This document shows, piece by piece, positions 1-12,600 of a stretch of 64,000 nt of DNA. The stretch is from Gari tellinella (taxonomy: Eukaryota > Mollusca > Bivalvia > Cardiida > Psammobiidae): the NCBI GenBank assembly GCA_922989275.2, contig OV277860.1:45330400-45394399 (forward strand). Reading direction: 5' to 3'. The translations under genes and the position numbers were made by a program. Every line of letters starts with the position of its first letter. Positions within the stretch are counted from its first letter, which is position 1. Below the pieces are notes generated by a model. It had not been told where the DNA came from. It did not search any database and was given only the letters and a program-made list of their open reading frames with translations.

Positions 1-451
1 AAACGATCCAGGTGACAGATAGAATTATTAGTCATCCACATATACGTGTCTACTGTGTCAAGATAAAAAAACAACCAAGGAACATTTCCTACATTATTTT
101 CTACAACCTGTCAGACGGTACCTTTAAAAGCAGACCGAGGGTAAAAGAGACTTATACTTTAGTTTCAATCAGCTTGACAATGTCTATCTTTTCTAGTAAC
201 TTACCTTGCTGTGGTGGATTCAATCAATTTTAAACAGTTGTCGTCTGCCTTTATTTCTCCTATTTAGAATTGAGACATTTTGACTTTTTCAATTTCAAAA
301 TCAAATTGAACGAAATTAAATATTTAAATAAGAAATATTGAAATATGCATACAATTTGGATCGTGATCGTTTTGCGAATAACTATTGTGTAAGGCATAAA
401 AGGGGCTAAATGAAGCTTTTGATAATTATAGAATTTCCTACTTATATTCAG
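1..451. other. intron sequence upstream of the first visible exon
   Basis: AT-rich sequence without a recognisable coding segment. It ends in a pyrimidine-rich tract and the AG acceptor at 450-451, so it is read as intron of the AOS-lipoxygenase gene. No repeat family is recognised. Confidence 0.6.
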
Positions 452-642
452 GATTATTGGACGACCTGATTTAGAATTGCCCTCAGATACCTACCTCCAT
501 GACAACATAGTGAACGTCACACAGAACAATATTCACACAAGGCTTCAGGTACAGATACGAGACTATGACGCCGCTGACATGTCCATGGTCTCACCTGATG
601 TCAGCTGGGATGACCAAACCTATCCCTGGCAGGACCTTTCAG
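452..642 (+). CDS. AOS-LOX exon 1 of window: end of catalase-like domain
   Basis: Acceptor TTATATTCAG at 442-451 and donor CAG|GTAACA at 643. The reading frame runs from 453 and gives IIGRPDLELPSDTYL, RLQVQIRDYDAADMS and WDDQTYPWQDLS. The WD(K/D)-(E/Q)T-(H/Y)PW-DL signature is typical of the C-terminal part of catalase-related AOS proteins. It ends in phase 1 and joins exon 3156 to give DLSDVVLTYS. Confidence 0.8.
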
Positions 643-3600
643 GTAACAGCACGCATTTACAGTGGAGAAACCTTTATTCTTTCCCAATAAAAGCGTTTAC
701 GCTAAAACTGTTATTTCAAATGCAAACTGTTTGGAGCCAGATCAGACGCCGGGTAACCCGGCGTCTGATCCGGCTCAAAACTGTTTGCAACTCTGATTAA
801 AATAAATAACCAGAATTGTCGAAAGGTTGTCATTTTCTCCATTTTACTGTGATGCGTTTGCGTTTAAACGGGAAAGAATAACGTTTTCTCCACTGTATAG
901 GTTTTGCGAAATCCGGCACTGCCAATACAGACAAGAAGATGTATTCTTTGCCAATAAACACGTGCATATTAAAAACCTTACGTCGATGAAAACAGATGAG
1001 AGCCAGATTAGACACCGGGTTACCAGACGTTTAAATCAGGCTCCAAACTGTTTTCATTCAGATTAAAATAAACCGTTACAAATTAAGAAAGAAATATTGT
1101 TCAAAGTTTGTATATGTTAATGCATTACGTTTGCGCAATTCGAGTTTAAATGAAAAAGAATAACGTCTTCTCATCTGTAAGACCAGTCCAACTTGTGGTC
1201 AGCAACAATGAAAGTGTATCATTTCACTATGAATGTAGCAAATAACCTGATCACCGTTTACCGATTTCCAGCTTGTTCGACAAACATTTCGGTAGAGACG
1301 ATTCGTCGTGAAATGGTACGTTCATGTAACTTTTAGGTAAAGGGACGTTTTATCCTATTACTTTCTGAGAACAATAACTATACTATTAATTTCACAAAGT
1401 CAATGTATGTCCTGACAAAGACCCACGTGGACCTGTTCCTTCATCCCCACCCCAGCATAACTCATTTACCCACGAAACTTCAAATGGACAAGTGAAGTTT
1501 CCAATAAAGTCTTGAGCGGTTTTTGACTATTACACTCAGCACAAAAAGAAACGCACATTTTTTATCAAAATTTATTTTTATGTAGAAGAAACGTATTTGT
1601 GAATTGTGGATAAAACATTATTGAATTAGTAGCATCACCTGTACTAATCGGTGCGACGTTTTAAACAAGATGTAGTTAATTCTTTCGCTGCCAAATTAAT
1701 CGTGAGGTTTTTACCCCTTCACCGTTTCATTGTCGTCTGCTTCAATTTTGTTGTTTGCAAGATCGTTTCAAAGTCAAAGTCAATGTAAAATGACTTAAAG
1801 CAAATCGATATGAGTGTCAAACAGTTTCGATCCTGATCAGACGCCGCGTTACGCGGCGTCTGATCAGGATCAAAACTGTTTGCAAACGCTTTTTGGCGTC
1901 ATTAAGAGGGAAATGGTTTTAAAGGGACTCGCAACCGGATGGTGTACTTGTCAAAATAAAATAAAATACTCAAATAAAAGCAAATTTGTGGCATTATTTG
2001 GCTTCTGACATTAAAAAAATATGATCAGTCCAAAAAAAGTTTCAAGAATCGTCACCGAATCTTAGATTTTTAGATATTTTCCATCGTTTTTCTATACCGA
2101 CTAGTAGACGGTATAGTTGTTGTTGTTGCTTCTCTACACGGGCTCAGACATAAACCCGAGCCGAAACACGAAGTTGTATGCACTTTTTATCGCTACACAT
2201 TGAAATACGTTAAATCGATCCGAGATAAACGGATAGTCTCCGTGGTTCATTGGTCTAAGCGGTTTCCCCTATTTTGCCTTCTGTCCGCCAATGCCGGGCC
2301 CCGGGTTCGAATCCCACCAGAGACCAGTATTTTTTTTTATTGAAATACATTTTTTTTAAACAGAATTTCTTATCCTAAACTAATTCTTTACCATTTATAT
2401 AAGCGTTTGACACATATTTACAAATTACTATTTTTAATGCACCATCTGGTTGCGAGTCGCTTTAAGGCAGCACAATGTTTTTTTAGTTTTTTTATCTGAA
2501 CTTGTTGCAGAATTAAATAAATCTTAAGATATGGTCTTTCTATTCTAATTTTCTTAAAAAAAGTTTCTTAATCTGCGCCTGAGCACGATGTGCGTTTCTT
2601 TTTGCACTGAGTGTATGTTTCTGCAATACTAGTATGTGTGTGTACAAACTACAAAGACACACAGTGCACATCTTGATCAGCGGACTCTGTCTTTGGAAGG
2701 CCAAACTACTCTTTACAAGTGCATCGTTTGTAAATGAGTGCGAATGAATAGGGTTCGTTTGATTTCAGGAAGCTGATGTAAAGCAGACAGCTTCTACAGG
2801 AATTTACTGCTTTACTTTCAGCCTATTAGTCGCAATATTTAATCGTGCTCCAAACTGTATCCAAGGTTATAAAGCTTTTGAGTGGAGTCTGAATTGGTTC
2901 CCAAGCATTTGATTGGTCAGATTTGAACCACCTATCAAGTATTTGAGAACGATCCCATACTCAATTCAAAAGCTTTATAACATTGGAACTTGTTGTAAAG
3001 TACATACAGCTTTGTTGGGAAATAATTACATGCTTCACCTTGTGGCAGTGTATAAGAACAGATCAATATAACAAATGAAAATGTTAACTAGAGCGTACAC
3101 TGATTGCATTGTACGAGAGGTACGTGACGTAGCAATGTTTAGTTTTCTCTTTCAGATGTTGTACTGACCTATAGCGTACCAAAGCACCCAGCAGAACGAG
3201 CGAAATTCAACTTCACTGTGCAGCCAGAATACCTCAAAATGGTGACACAGACCGGGATGGATAACTATGGCGGAATGATACAAATTCGTGAAAAGGTTCT
3301 GACTTCAACAACACGGAAAAAGCGCCCGGAAACTACCTCCGATGAGCAAGTTAAGAAAACAACATACCTGATCCACGTCGAAACCGGAAGTTACCTGTTT
3401 TCCGGAACAGATGCCGGAGTATATATATCACTCTACGGTGAGTTGCACTAAAATGCAGAAAATGGAACGTTTTTAGAAATGTTGATTATTATTTAAATCT
3501 GAACCACTCGAGGTCTAATCTGGCTCCATTAGGTTTTCAATAGACATAACGGTGTAAGCTTAAACGTATCAAAAGTATTCTCCAAAGTAAAATAAAATAC

Positions 3601-6600
3601 AATAGTTCATTATTTAAGTTGAGTCATCAACAATATTGTAGCACGCATGGCTTCACCTTGGCAGGAATGGAACCCCCCCCCCCCCCCCCCAAAAAAAAAT
3701 AAATAAATAAAAAAATTACGTATTCGGTTGCCATGACTACTTTGGCAACGCGAAAACATGATTTCCCCGGAAATCAGTGTTTTTGGTGAGTAAAAAACTA
3801 CAAATTCATGGCCTTTTCTTCTAGAAATAAACTGTACACATTTAAGATAAAAATGACATTTTGTATGTTGAAAAATGACATATTGACAATAAAATAACAT
3901 TGTAACTTTTAACTCAGTATTACACATGGAGATAAATCTTGAGGTATATCTTTCCATTTCATGTATAGAGGCACATGTACAAATATAAAATGCACAAGGA
4001 TACTAACCTTTTTCAGAAAGTCCCAGAAAAGTACTTTTCAAAAATGTTAATCTTCTTACAGTTTTTGGCCTTATCTCTTTTTAGCTCACCTGGCACGAAG
4101 TGCCAAGGTGAGCTATTGTGATCGCCCTGTGTCCGTCGTCGTCCGTCAGTCCGTCCGTCGTCAAACTTTTTCGTTAAAGATCTTCTTCTTGGAAACCACT
4201 GGGCCAATTTCTTCAAAACTTCATAGGATTGTTCCTTGTAGGGTACTCTCTCAGATTTTTTAAAATGTAGGTCATCCAATTGAAATTGTGGTTGCCATGG
4301 CAACCAACTGAAAAAACTTTAAAAATCTTCTTGTCAAAAACTACTGGTTCGAATTGAAAATAATTTTACCTAAATGTGCCATTGGTGACCCTCTATCAGA
4401 TTCTTAAAATAATTTTCCTATCTAAAAAAACATGGCCGCTAGAGGGTGGGGCAGATTTTCCTTATATGGCTATATAGTGAAAACTTTAAAAATCTTCTTG
4501 TCTGAAACCGCTGGTTCGATTTGAAAGTAATTTCACACAAATGATCCATGGGTGACCCTCTACCAGATTTCGTAAAATAATTTTGATATCTAAAAAAACA
4601 TGGCCGCCAGTGGGTGGGGCATTTTCCTTATGTTACTTAGTATAGTAAAAACTTTAAAAATCTTCTTCTGTGAAACTACTGGTCCGAATTGAAAATAATT
4701 TTACACAAATGTGCCATTGGTGACCCTCTATCAGATTTCTTAAAATAATTTTCCTATTTTAAAAAACATGGCCGCTAGTGGGTGGGGCAGATTTTCCTTA
4801 TATGACTATATAGTGAAAACTTTAAAAATCTTCTTGTCTGAAACCGCTGGTCCGATTTGAAAGTAACTTTACACAGATGATCCATGGGTGACCCTCTACC
4901 AGATTTCTTAAAATAATTTTGATATCTAAAAAAACATGGCCGCCAGTGGGTGGGGCACATTTTCCTTATGTTACTGTATAGTAAAAACTTTAAAAAATCT
5001 TCTTCTGTGAAACTACTGGTCCAAATTGAAAATAACTTTACACAAATAATCCATTTATGACTCTCTACCAGATTTCTTAAAACCATTTTGTTATCTTTAA
5101 AATCATGGCCGCCAGTGGGTGGGGCAAGTTTTCCTTATATTTCTGTATAGAAAATCTTTAAAAATCTTTTTCTCTGAAATTATTGGTCTGATTTAAGAAT
5201 ATTTTTACACAAATAATGATTCATGGTTGACCCTTTGCCAGTTTTCTTCAAATAATCTTCCTAGCTCAAACATGGCCGCCGGAGGGTGGGGATGAATTTA
5301 CCAATGACGGCTTATAGTGAAAACTTTACCATTACTGGTTCATTACCATGACCGTAACCATGGGTACCAGGTGAGCGATTTAGGGCCGCATGCGGCTCTT
5401 GTTTTCTGGTATCTCAAGATTAAGGTTTACACAGGGGGCCAACTAGGTATACCGATGAAATGGTTTGCTACGACAACTTATATGGGTATTATACAGTGGA
5501 GAATGTGTTATTCTTTCCCAATAAACGCGTTAACGCTAAAACTATCATATGCACTGCAAACAGTTTGGAGCCAGATCAGACGCCGGGTAACCCGGCGTCT
5601 GATCAGGCTCCAAACTGTTTGCCACCAAGATAAACAAGAATTATCAGAATTGTCCAAAAGTTGTTCTTTTCTACGTTTTAGTGCTTTGCGTTTGCGTACG
5701 TTTACGTTTAAACGGGAAAGAATAACAGATTCTCCACTGTAACAGATTTGTATTGCTTTGAAGGCAACTTTGTTTTCGTTAGTAGTTACAAATGATGGAA
5801 GTGATGAGAAGATAGGATATTCCCAATAATGTATGTAAATCTGTGTATATGCCTGTAAAACATGTTGGTTTTGCAGTTGATCCTGGTCAATGCTGTTGCA
5901 AAACACATGTATGTCTTTGTTTGTGTATATTGTTTCTTATAGTGCATTTAAATTCACTGTAAACTTTTTTTTGCTACAGGCACAAAAGGAAGAACTAAGA
6001 AGGTTTTACTCGACAAACTATTTCATGATGACTTCGAGAGGGGCAGCAAGGAAGCCTATTATATAACAGTACCGGTGATTGGCGAAATAAAATTTGTAAA
6101 AGTGTTTCTCATTGGTGGAAAATATACACTTTGCCGGGACTGGTTCCTGAACAACATTGTGATATTTGATTTGTCCACTCGCAGATTATGTGAGGTACCA
6201 TGTTACCGTTGGATTTCAAACCAACTGACTTTAGTGTCAGGAACGGGTAAATACTCAGTAAAATCCTCGAATACCGTACCCCTTAACCCACCAATCCATA
6301 AATACACATTGTTACACCTTTTAATGTAATCCTCAAATTAAGAAAATAGTACATTTCAAACTGTCATGTATATATACATACACCAACTGTTTCGTTATCT
6401 TAGCAGATGGTAGATTACAAATGGCTGTAAAAAAAATCAGAATGCGTCTTAAAGTTACATATTCTGATTTACTTGCGTAAGTGGTAACGTGGTTTAAATA
6501 CTAAAAATAGGTAATGGGATGATAAGTAAAAACAGGAGAGACGATCCTTAAATCTGGGTACATGCATTATCGAATTTGTTTATGTCACATATTCAATAAA

Positions 6601-9600
6601 GTGAAAATGGAACTATTTTCTTCAGCGGAGGAATAAGTTAAATTTGCGTATCAAACTATATATCTAAGGAGTTAAATGTTAAACAAATTCCATTACTTCT
6701 GTACATATGTTAAATTGTATCTTCAATTATTAATAACAAGGTTATGTACAATTTCAATCTAGTCTCAATAACTTAAGCTAACTCAAAACGAATTTATCGG
6801 TTTCATAAGTTAAAATGTAACTGAGTTTTAGAATTCTGACATCTAAATGTGTAAATACGGTAAGTGCGAGCACGAGATTTACAAGGTCGACTGTAATTGT
6901 CTTGGAAATAACTTGAGCACATCTTTGCAATATATAAATGTATTAATTTTGTACATGTATTCTTATTTTCAAGCAACATTAGCCACGAGTGAGACCAATA
7001 TTGACAGGAAATTCATCCGCCGCTTGTACCTCGAGGAGCAACAAAAAATAGTGCCCTGGGCCAATGATAAAGGACTTCCTGGTAGAATAGGTATGGAATA
7101 AAACATCGTTTCACAAATTCCTTTCATAATGTTAGTGCTTATATTGTTGAACTAACGTTACAGATGGTTTAACTCATTGGCGCATTCGGTCCCATAGCAT
7201 GTTTCTAGTTTTGAAGACAAATAACCACTTAAAGCAGGTTGAAATTAAAGCAGAATGCGCCTGTTTTAAGCTTCAATATTCTCGGGTATAGAACATAGTT
7301 TTTACGGTGCCTTATCCATGACTGTATATGTTCGAACTATTTGTTGAATGGGGGAACAAATTAAAAGTGTAAAAATCCGTATCTATGGGGTAATTGGTTT
7401 TTTACTTGGCTCCTAGTTACGCACACAGGTGGACGATGCATTCATTTGCATAAACCAACAACACATATACCGGTATATCATCTTTTATTCAACCATTATT
7501 GGTTAGTATCAAGGCATTTAAACGAAGTAGTACATAAGCATACAAATACAAAAGCATACAGAAAAGTACATCAGCAAAGTTATATACGAGCATACAGAAA
7601 TACATATTAATACAAATGAGGGAAAAGTGTTGTAGGCAATTTCAATCAGATACCGAATTGACTACTTGGATTGTACCCAAACTGTTAGTCATCGCACCCT
7701 TGAAATCAAGGGAAAGATATATACAATATTGGATTCATTGCATAAGGACGACATGACGTACACATTTTATACACTTCATAGCCCTTCCGCAATCAAGCTA
7801 TCAATGTACTTAATATGGTACTGTTGTTATATCGATGCTTTTATTATTTCTTTTATCTTTAGAAATTGTGTTCATATCAGTTTTATAAGTCTTAGAGTCC
7901 AATGTATTGTAAATTTTTATTATAGGTAAAGGCTTTGTTTATTATAGTGTCACCCCTATTGAAAGGGCCAGCCAGTTTGGCTTATGAGACACCTATCTTT
8001 TTTGCACGCACAGTACCTCCCGAATCCCTTCTCTTATTGCCGGGCGCCTGGCAGAGACGGGCCTACGGTAACCATTCATTTAACTAGCTGGCGACTCACC
8101 AACCGGCCATATCAGTTCCAGCCCCGTATCCGGCTCCGGGATTTGAACATTCGACCTCCCGCTTCCAAGGCGGGCGCCCTAACCACTAGGCCAGGGTTTC
8201 GGTTATTATATTAAGAGTTTAACAAAAAGGGCAAATCATATACATACATGTACGTTTATATAAGTACAATGTAACAACATCCTCCTGGGTAGCCGAAGGC
8301 TTCTCGAAAAGAAATAAAAGCACATACAGTGGAGAATCTGTTATTCTTTCCCAATAAACGCGTTTACGCTAAAACTATTATTTGCATTGCAAACAGTTTG
8401 GAGCCAGATCAGACGCCGGGTAACCCGGCGTCTGATCAGGCTCCAAACTGTTTGCCACCAAGATAAACAAGAATTATCAGAATTGTCCAAAAGTTGTTCT
8501 TTTCTACGTTTTAGTGCTTTGCGTTTGCGTACGTTTGCGTTTAAACGGGAAAGAATAACAGATTCTCCACTGTACATTAGAAGAATGATGGGTCAGAAGC
8601 ACAAGAATTTCGTTGGCTATGTTTCAATATTTTCAATAATGTATTACGAATAGCATCGTTTCAGAAAGATAAACGAATTTTTTGTTTTGCATAAAAATAT
8701 ATATCGTTTTATTTCTAAAAACAGAATGTCAAGTTTAAAGTCATTTTGATCGGTTCCCAAAAGTACATGTAAATTATTTATCTTGAGGTGTAGGTTATAT
8801 TTTAGCAACATATCTAAAATTTATGTTATTTTTGGTTTCACTTTACAACATTCCCAACTCAAATGAACAATAGTTTCTGTATGATTATGGCAGAAAGTGC
8901 GTAAATTAGTATATTTGATTTTCATTTTAAATAATAATGTATTCGTAGGTAATATTCTATGTCTAGTTTGAAACCTTTGCAAATAAGTACATTTAAATAC
9001 AAAGCTATATATATTCTTCCAATTTATAAGACTATTTTCGTATATTGACACCTATTTGGATTGACTAGTAGGGATATCATCGTTATTAGCAAGTTCATTA
9101 TATGCAAACTTATTATCACAGTTTCTGGTTAAAATGGGGTACATACATGTATAACAATTAATGGTTGTGGCCGTTTAACTTAATATATTGTAATATCGTC
9201 GGCTTTCAAATTTTGACTGCAAAATTTGATGGATTTAGACTTATATATTTTAAGAAACCGAAAAAGAGGCGCTTCAGGCTCGTTTACGCGGCGTTTGATC
9301 TAAATAAAACATTTTTGCAAAACCCAGGGAAGTCTCGATCGGCAAGCAAATTATTAAAAATACTCGTAAGTGAATTGTCAACGTTTATGTTAAATGTGTG
9401 TATATGTTTTGTTCAGGATACGAGGCTTATGATGACCTGCCGATTGACCTCAAGTTTGCCAGTGAGAGAGAATGGCAGAAGAAGTATATTATTACCGATG
9501 TTTTGCTTAAGCTCAAGCTCCACAACTATCAAACAGTGTTCAACTCATTCGACTCCTTTGAAGAGTTTGCTGCAATGACTGACGTCACACCCACCTCGGA

Positions 9601-12600
9601 AACCACGCGCAAAATGAAAGAGCATTGGAAAGAGGACGATGAGTTTGGACGTCAGTTTCTTAATGGCGTTAATCCGATGATAATACAGAGAATGTCCAAG
9701 TCCATGGACAAATTTCCAGTCACGGACGAAGTCGTTGGCAGTTTCTTAAAACGTGGACTGTCGCTGGAGGAAGAGATGAAGGTATTGTTGTCATGGAGAT
9801 GGCATTATTAGTGTTTTCTTCTGACTTGACCGAGTTATTAGCTCACCTGGCACGTAGTGCCAAGGTGAGCTATTTTGATCGTCCTCTGTCCGTCGTCAGT
9901 CGTCGTTCGTCCGTCAATTCGTTCGTCGTCAATAATTTCTTTAAACGACATCTCCTCCTAAACTACTGGATGGATTTTAACCAAACTTGGCAGGAATGAT
10001 CCTTATATGATCCTCTTCAAAAGTTGCTCAAACGGTTCCGGTCCATTGCATATCTAGGTCACAGGACCTAAAAAAAGATCGTTTCAATAAAAACTTAAAA
10101 AATCTTCTTCTCTGAAACCACAGTACCCTAAGCTTAGATATTTTGCACGAAGCATCATCTTCAGGTCCTCTATCAAGATTGTTCAAATTATGACCCTGGG
10201 GTCAAAAATGACCCCGCCCTGGGGGTCACAAATTTACATAGAGTTATATTGTGAAATCTTCAAACCTCTTCTTCTCTGAAACTAATACGGCTAGAGCTTT
10301 GATATTTGGCATGGTGTAATTTCTAGAGGTACTTTACCAATATTGTTCAAACGGTTCCGGTCCGTTGCATATCTAGGTCACAGGAGATAAAAATAGATTG
10401 TTTCAATAAAAACTTATAAAATCTTCTTTTCTCTGAAACCACAGTACCCTGAACTTAGATATTTTGCACAAAACATCATCTTCAGGTCCTCTATCAAGAT
10501 TGTTCAAATTATGACCCTGGGGTCAAAAATGACCCCGCCACGGGAACACAAATTTACATAGAGTTATATTGTGAAATCTTCAAACCTCTTCTTCTCTGAA
10601 ACTAATACGGCTAGAGCTTTGATATTTGGCATGGTGTAATTTCTAGAGGTACTTTACCAATATTGTTCAAACGGTTCCGGTCCGTTGCATATCTAGGTCA
10701 CATGAGCTAAAAATAGATTGTTTCAATAAAAACTTATAAAATCTTCTACTCTGAAACCACAGTACCTTGAACTTAGATATTTTGCACAAAGCATCATCTT
10801 CAGGTCCTCTATCAAGATTGTTCAAATTATGACCCTGGGGTCAGAAATGACCCCGCCCTGGGGGGTCACAAATATACATAATGTTATATAGTGGAATCTT
10901 CAAACCTCTTCTTCTCTGAAACTAATATGGCTAGATCGAGCTTTGATATTTGGCATGGTGTAATTTCTAGAGGTACTATATCAATATTGTTCAAATGGTT
11001 CTGTTCAGTTGCATATCTAGGTCACATGAGCTAATAATAGATTTTTTTAATAAAAACTGAAAAAATCTTCTCTGAAACCACAATACCCTGAGCTTAGCTA
11101 TTTGGCACTCAGCATCATCCAATCAGCAATTGACAATCATATTGTCATAATTTCTCAGCTTTCCAAGATATGTTACATTTACATCAACGGTTCCAGGTGA
11201 GCGATTTAGGGCCGTATACGGCTCTTGTTTTTAGATTGGCACATTCTAAACTTTTAAAAGGGATGAGTACGGTACACGATGATTTCCGTACAGCCAGCTG
11301 TATTATTTTAGTAATGTACAGTAGAGAAGACATTTTTCTTTCCCGTTTAAACGCAAACGCAAGCACTAAACTGTTGAAATTTACTTTTACAAATTTTAAC
11401 TATACTTTTAATCTGAGTAACAAACAGGTTGGAGCCTGATCAGACGCCGGGTTACCCTGCGTCTGATCTGGCTCCAACCTGTTTGCAATGGAAATAATAG
11501 TTTTAGTATACAAATGCGTTTATTGAGAAAGAATAAAATATTAGTAACGTTAGCGCAGCGGTCTCGTGCTGCACGATACGTATCTCAAGTAGGAAAGTAT
11601 ACGATTATATATTCTATGTTACCTTGCTTACCTATTTACCATTAGATCTATTAACTGTTCTACTCTAAAAATACATCGGACAAGTCAGAAAATCGGATAA
11701 TATTCTTCCTCCTTTGAACGAAACAAATTCTCATCTCATTAAAGGCCCTCAACTTTAACCCTTTCACTCTCAATGAAGCCTTAAAGCACTTTTGCAAACG
11801 GTTTGGGTCCCTATCAGACGCCGCGTAACACGGATGCTGATCAGGACCTAAACTGTTTGACAATCTTATCGATACTTATAAAGTCATACAACATGAAATC
11901 TAACTTTGAAACGTGTCTTGCAGACAAAAATACTGAAGCAGACGACCGTATGGTGGTGAAGGGGTAAACATATCCCGAAAAACTGATCAGGAAAGTGTAA
12001 ATTTACAATTTCTTTTGCTTAGGCTGGTCACATATACTACGTGGACTATCAATATTTCCACAACATACCAAGACGTTCGGGTGAAACTCCAAAATTCTTA
12101 GCAGAGCCGATTGTGATGTTTTATGTCCGTCCATCCGGTAAGCTGGTTCCAATTGCAATACAACTTGAACAGGTTCCCAGTTTTGAGAATCCAATATGGA
12201 CGCCAGCAGACACGGAACTAGATTGGTTATTGGCAAAGATATGGGTTAAATCTGCCGATTCACATCTCCAGACAATTTATACACATTTACTTCGTGTTCA
12301 TCTCATCATGGAGTCGCTTACTGTTGCCTTGCTTAGGCAACTTCCGGCGAACCACCCGGTGTACAAGTTACTGATGCCTCATACAAGATATACCGTTGCA
12401 GCGTCACAGTCGGGGCGCGACATTCTTGTGTTCGGTGATAACTCTGTTTTCGATAAGATTCTAGCACTGTGTGGGAGCAGTATTATAGAACTAATGAGAA
12501 ATAGATACAAAGACTTTCAATACAGTGAAATGGTTCCCCCACGTGACTTTGCTGCTCGTGGTGTAGCGGATGTAGAGAAGTTGCCACGTTATAGATACCG

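Larger units (their letters stand above)
643..3155. other. intron filled with MITEs and palindromes
   Basis: Intron between the two AOS-like exons. It holds two shell-A MITEs (658-897, 925-1179), a shell-C relic (about 1713-1918), a TTAA-bounded tRNA-like composite (1923-2461) and a palindrome (2861-2986). The rest is AT-rich sequence without recognised features. Confidence 0.7.
3438..5979. other. intron with poly-C/A tract, AGCTCACC element and shell-A MITE
   Basis: Contains C18 at 3673-3690 followed by an A-rich run, the large AGCTCACC element (4083-5405) and a shell-A MITE (5492-5741). No coding segment is recognised; open frames here are shadows of these repeats. Confidence 0.7.
7091..9416. 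other. intron with class II relic, SINE and shell-A MITE
   Basis: Holds a broken TTAA-type class II element (about 7165-7430), a minus-strand tRNA-derived SINE (about 7945-8205) and a shell-A MITE (8325-8574). The rest, about 8600-9400, is AT-rich and unassigned. Confidence 0.65.
9782..12022. other. intron with AGCTCACC element, shell-A and shell-C MITEs
   Basis: Contains the second AGCTCACC element (9840-11232), a shell-A copy lacking its right end (11317-11537) and a shell-C copy (11759-11964). Nothing coding is recognised. Confidence 0.7.

Noticed and set aside
2244..2333. Functional tRNA gene
   Set aside because: A and B boxes are present, but the T-stem and anticodon arm do not pair well, and the unit lies inside a mobile element found twice.
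4013..4303. Minus-strand frame with DGRTDGRRRTQGDHNSSPW
   Set aside because: Arises from the GTCCGTCGT-rich left part of the AGCTCACC element; a repeat shadow.
5317..5742. Open frames with the recurring peptide IRRRVTRRLIRLQTVC (also at 16240, 25131, 25255, 38760, 47341, 61116)
   Set aside because: They are translations of the shell-A MITE and its class I hairpin, read on both strands with the same peptide because the DNA is palindromic. No independent coding evidence.
7984..8214. Short open frame on the + strand
   Set aside because: It is the antisense of a tRNA-derived SINE.
9165..9578. Alternative 137-codon frame overlapping the lipoxygenase exon
   Set aside because: The overlapping frame at 9417-9781 has clear lipoxygenase motifs; this one has none.
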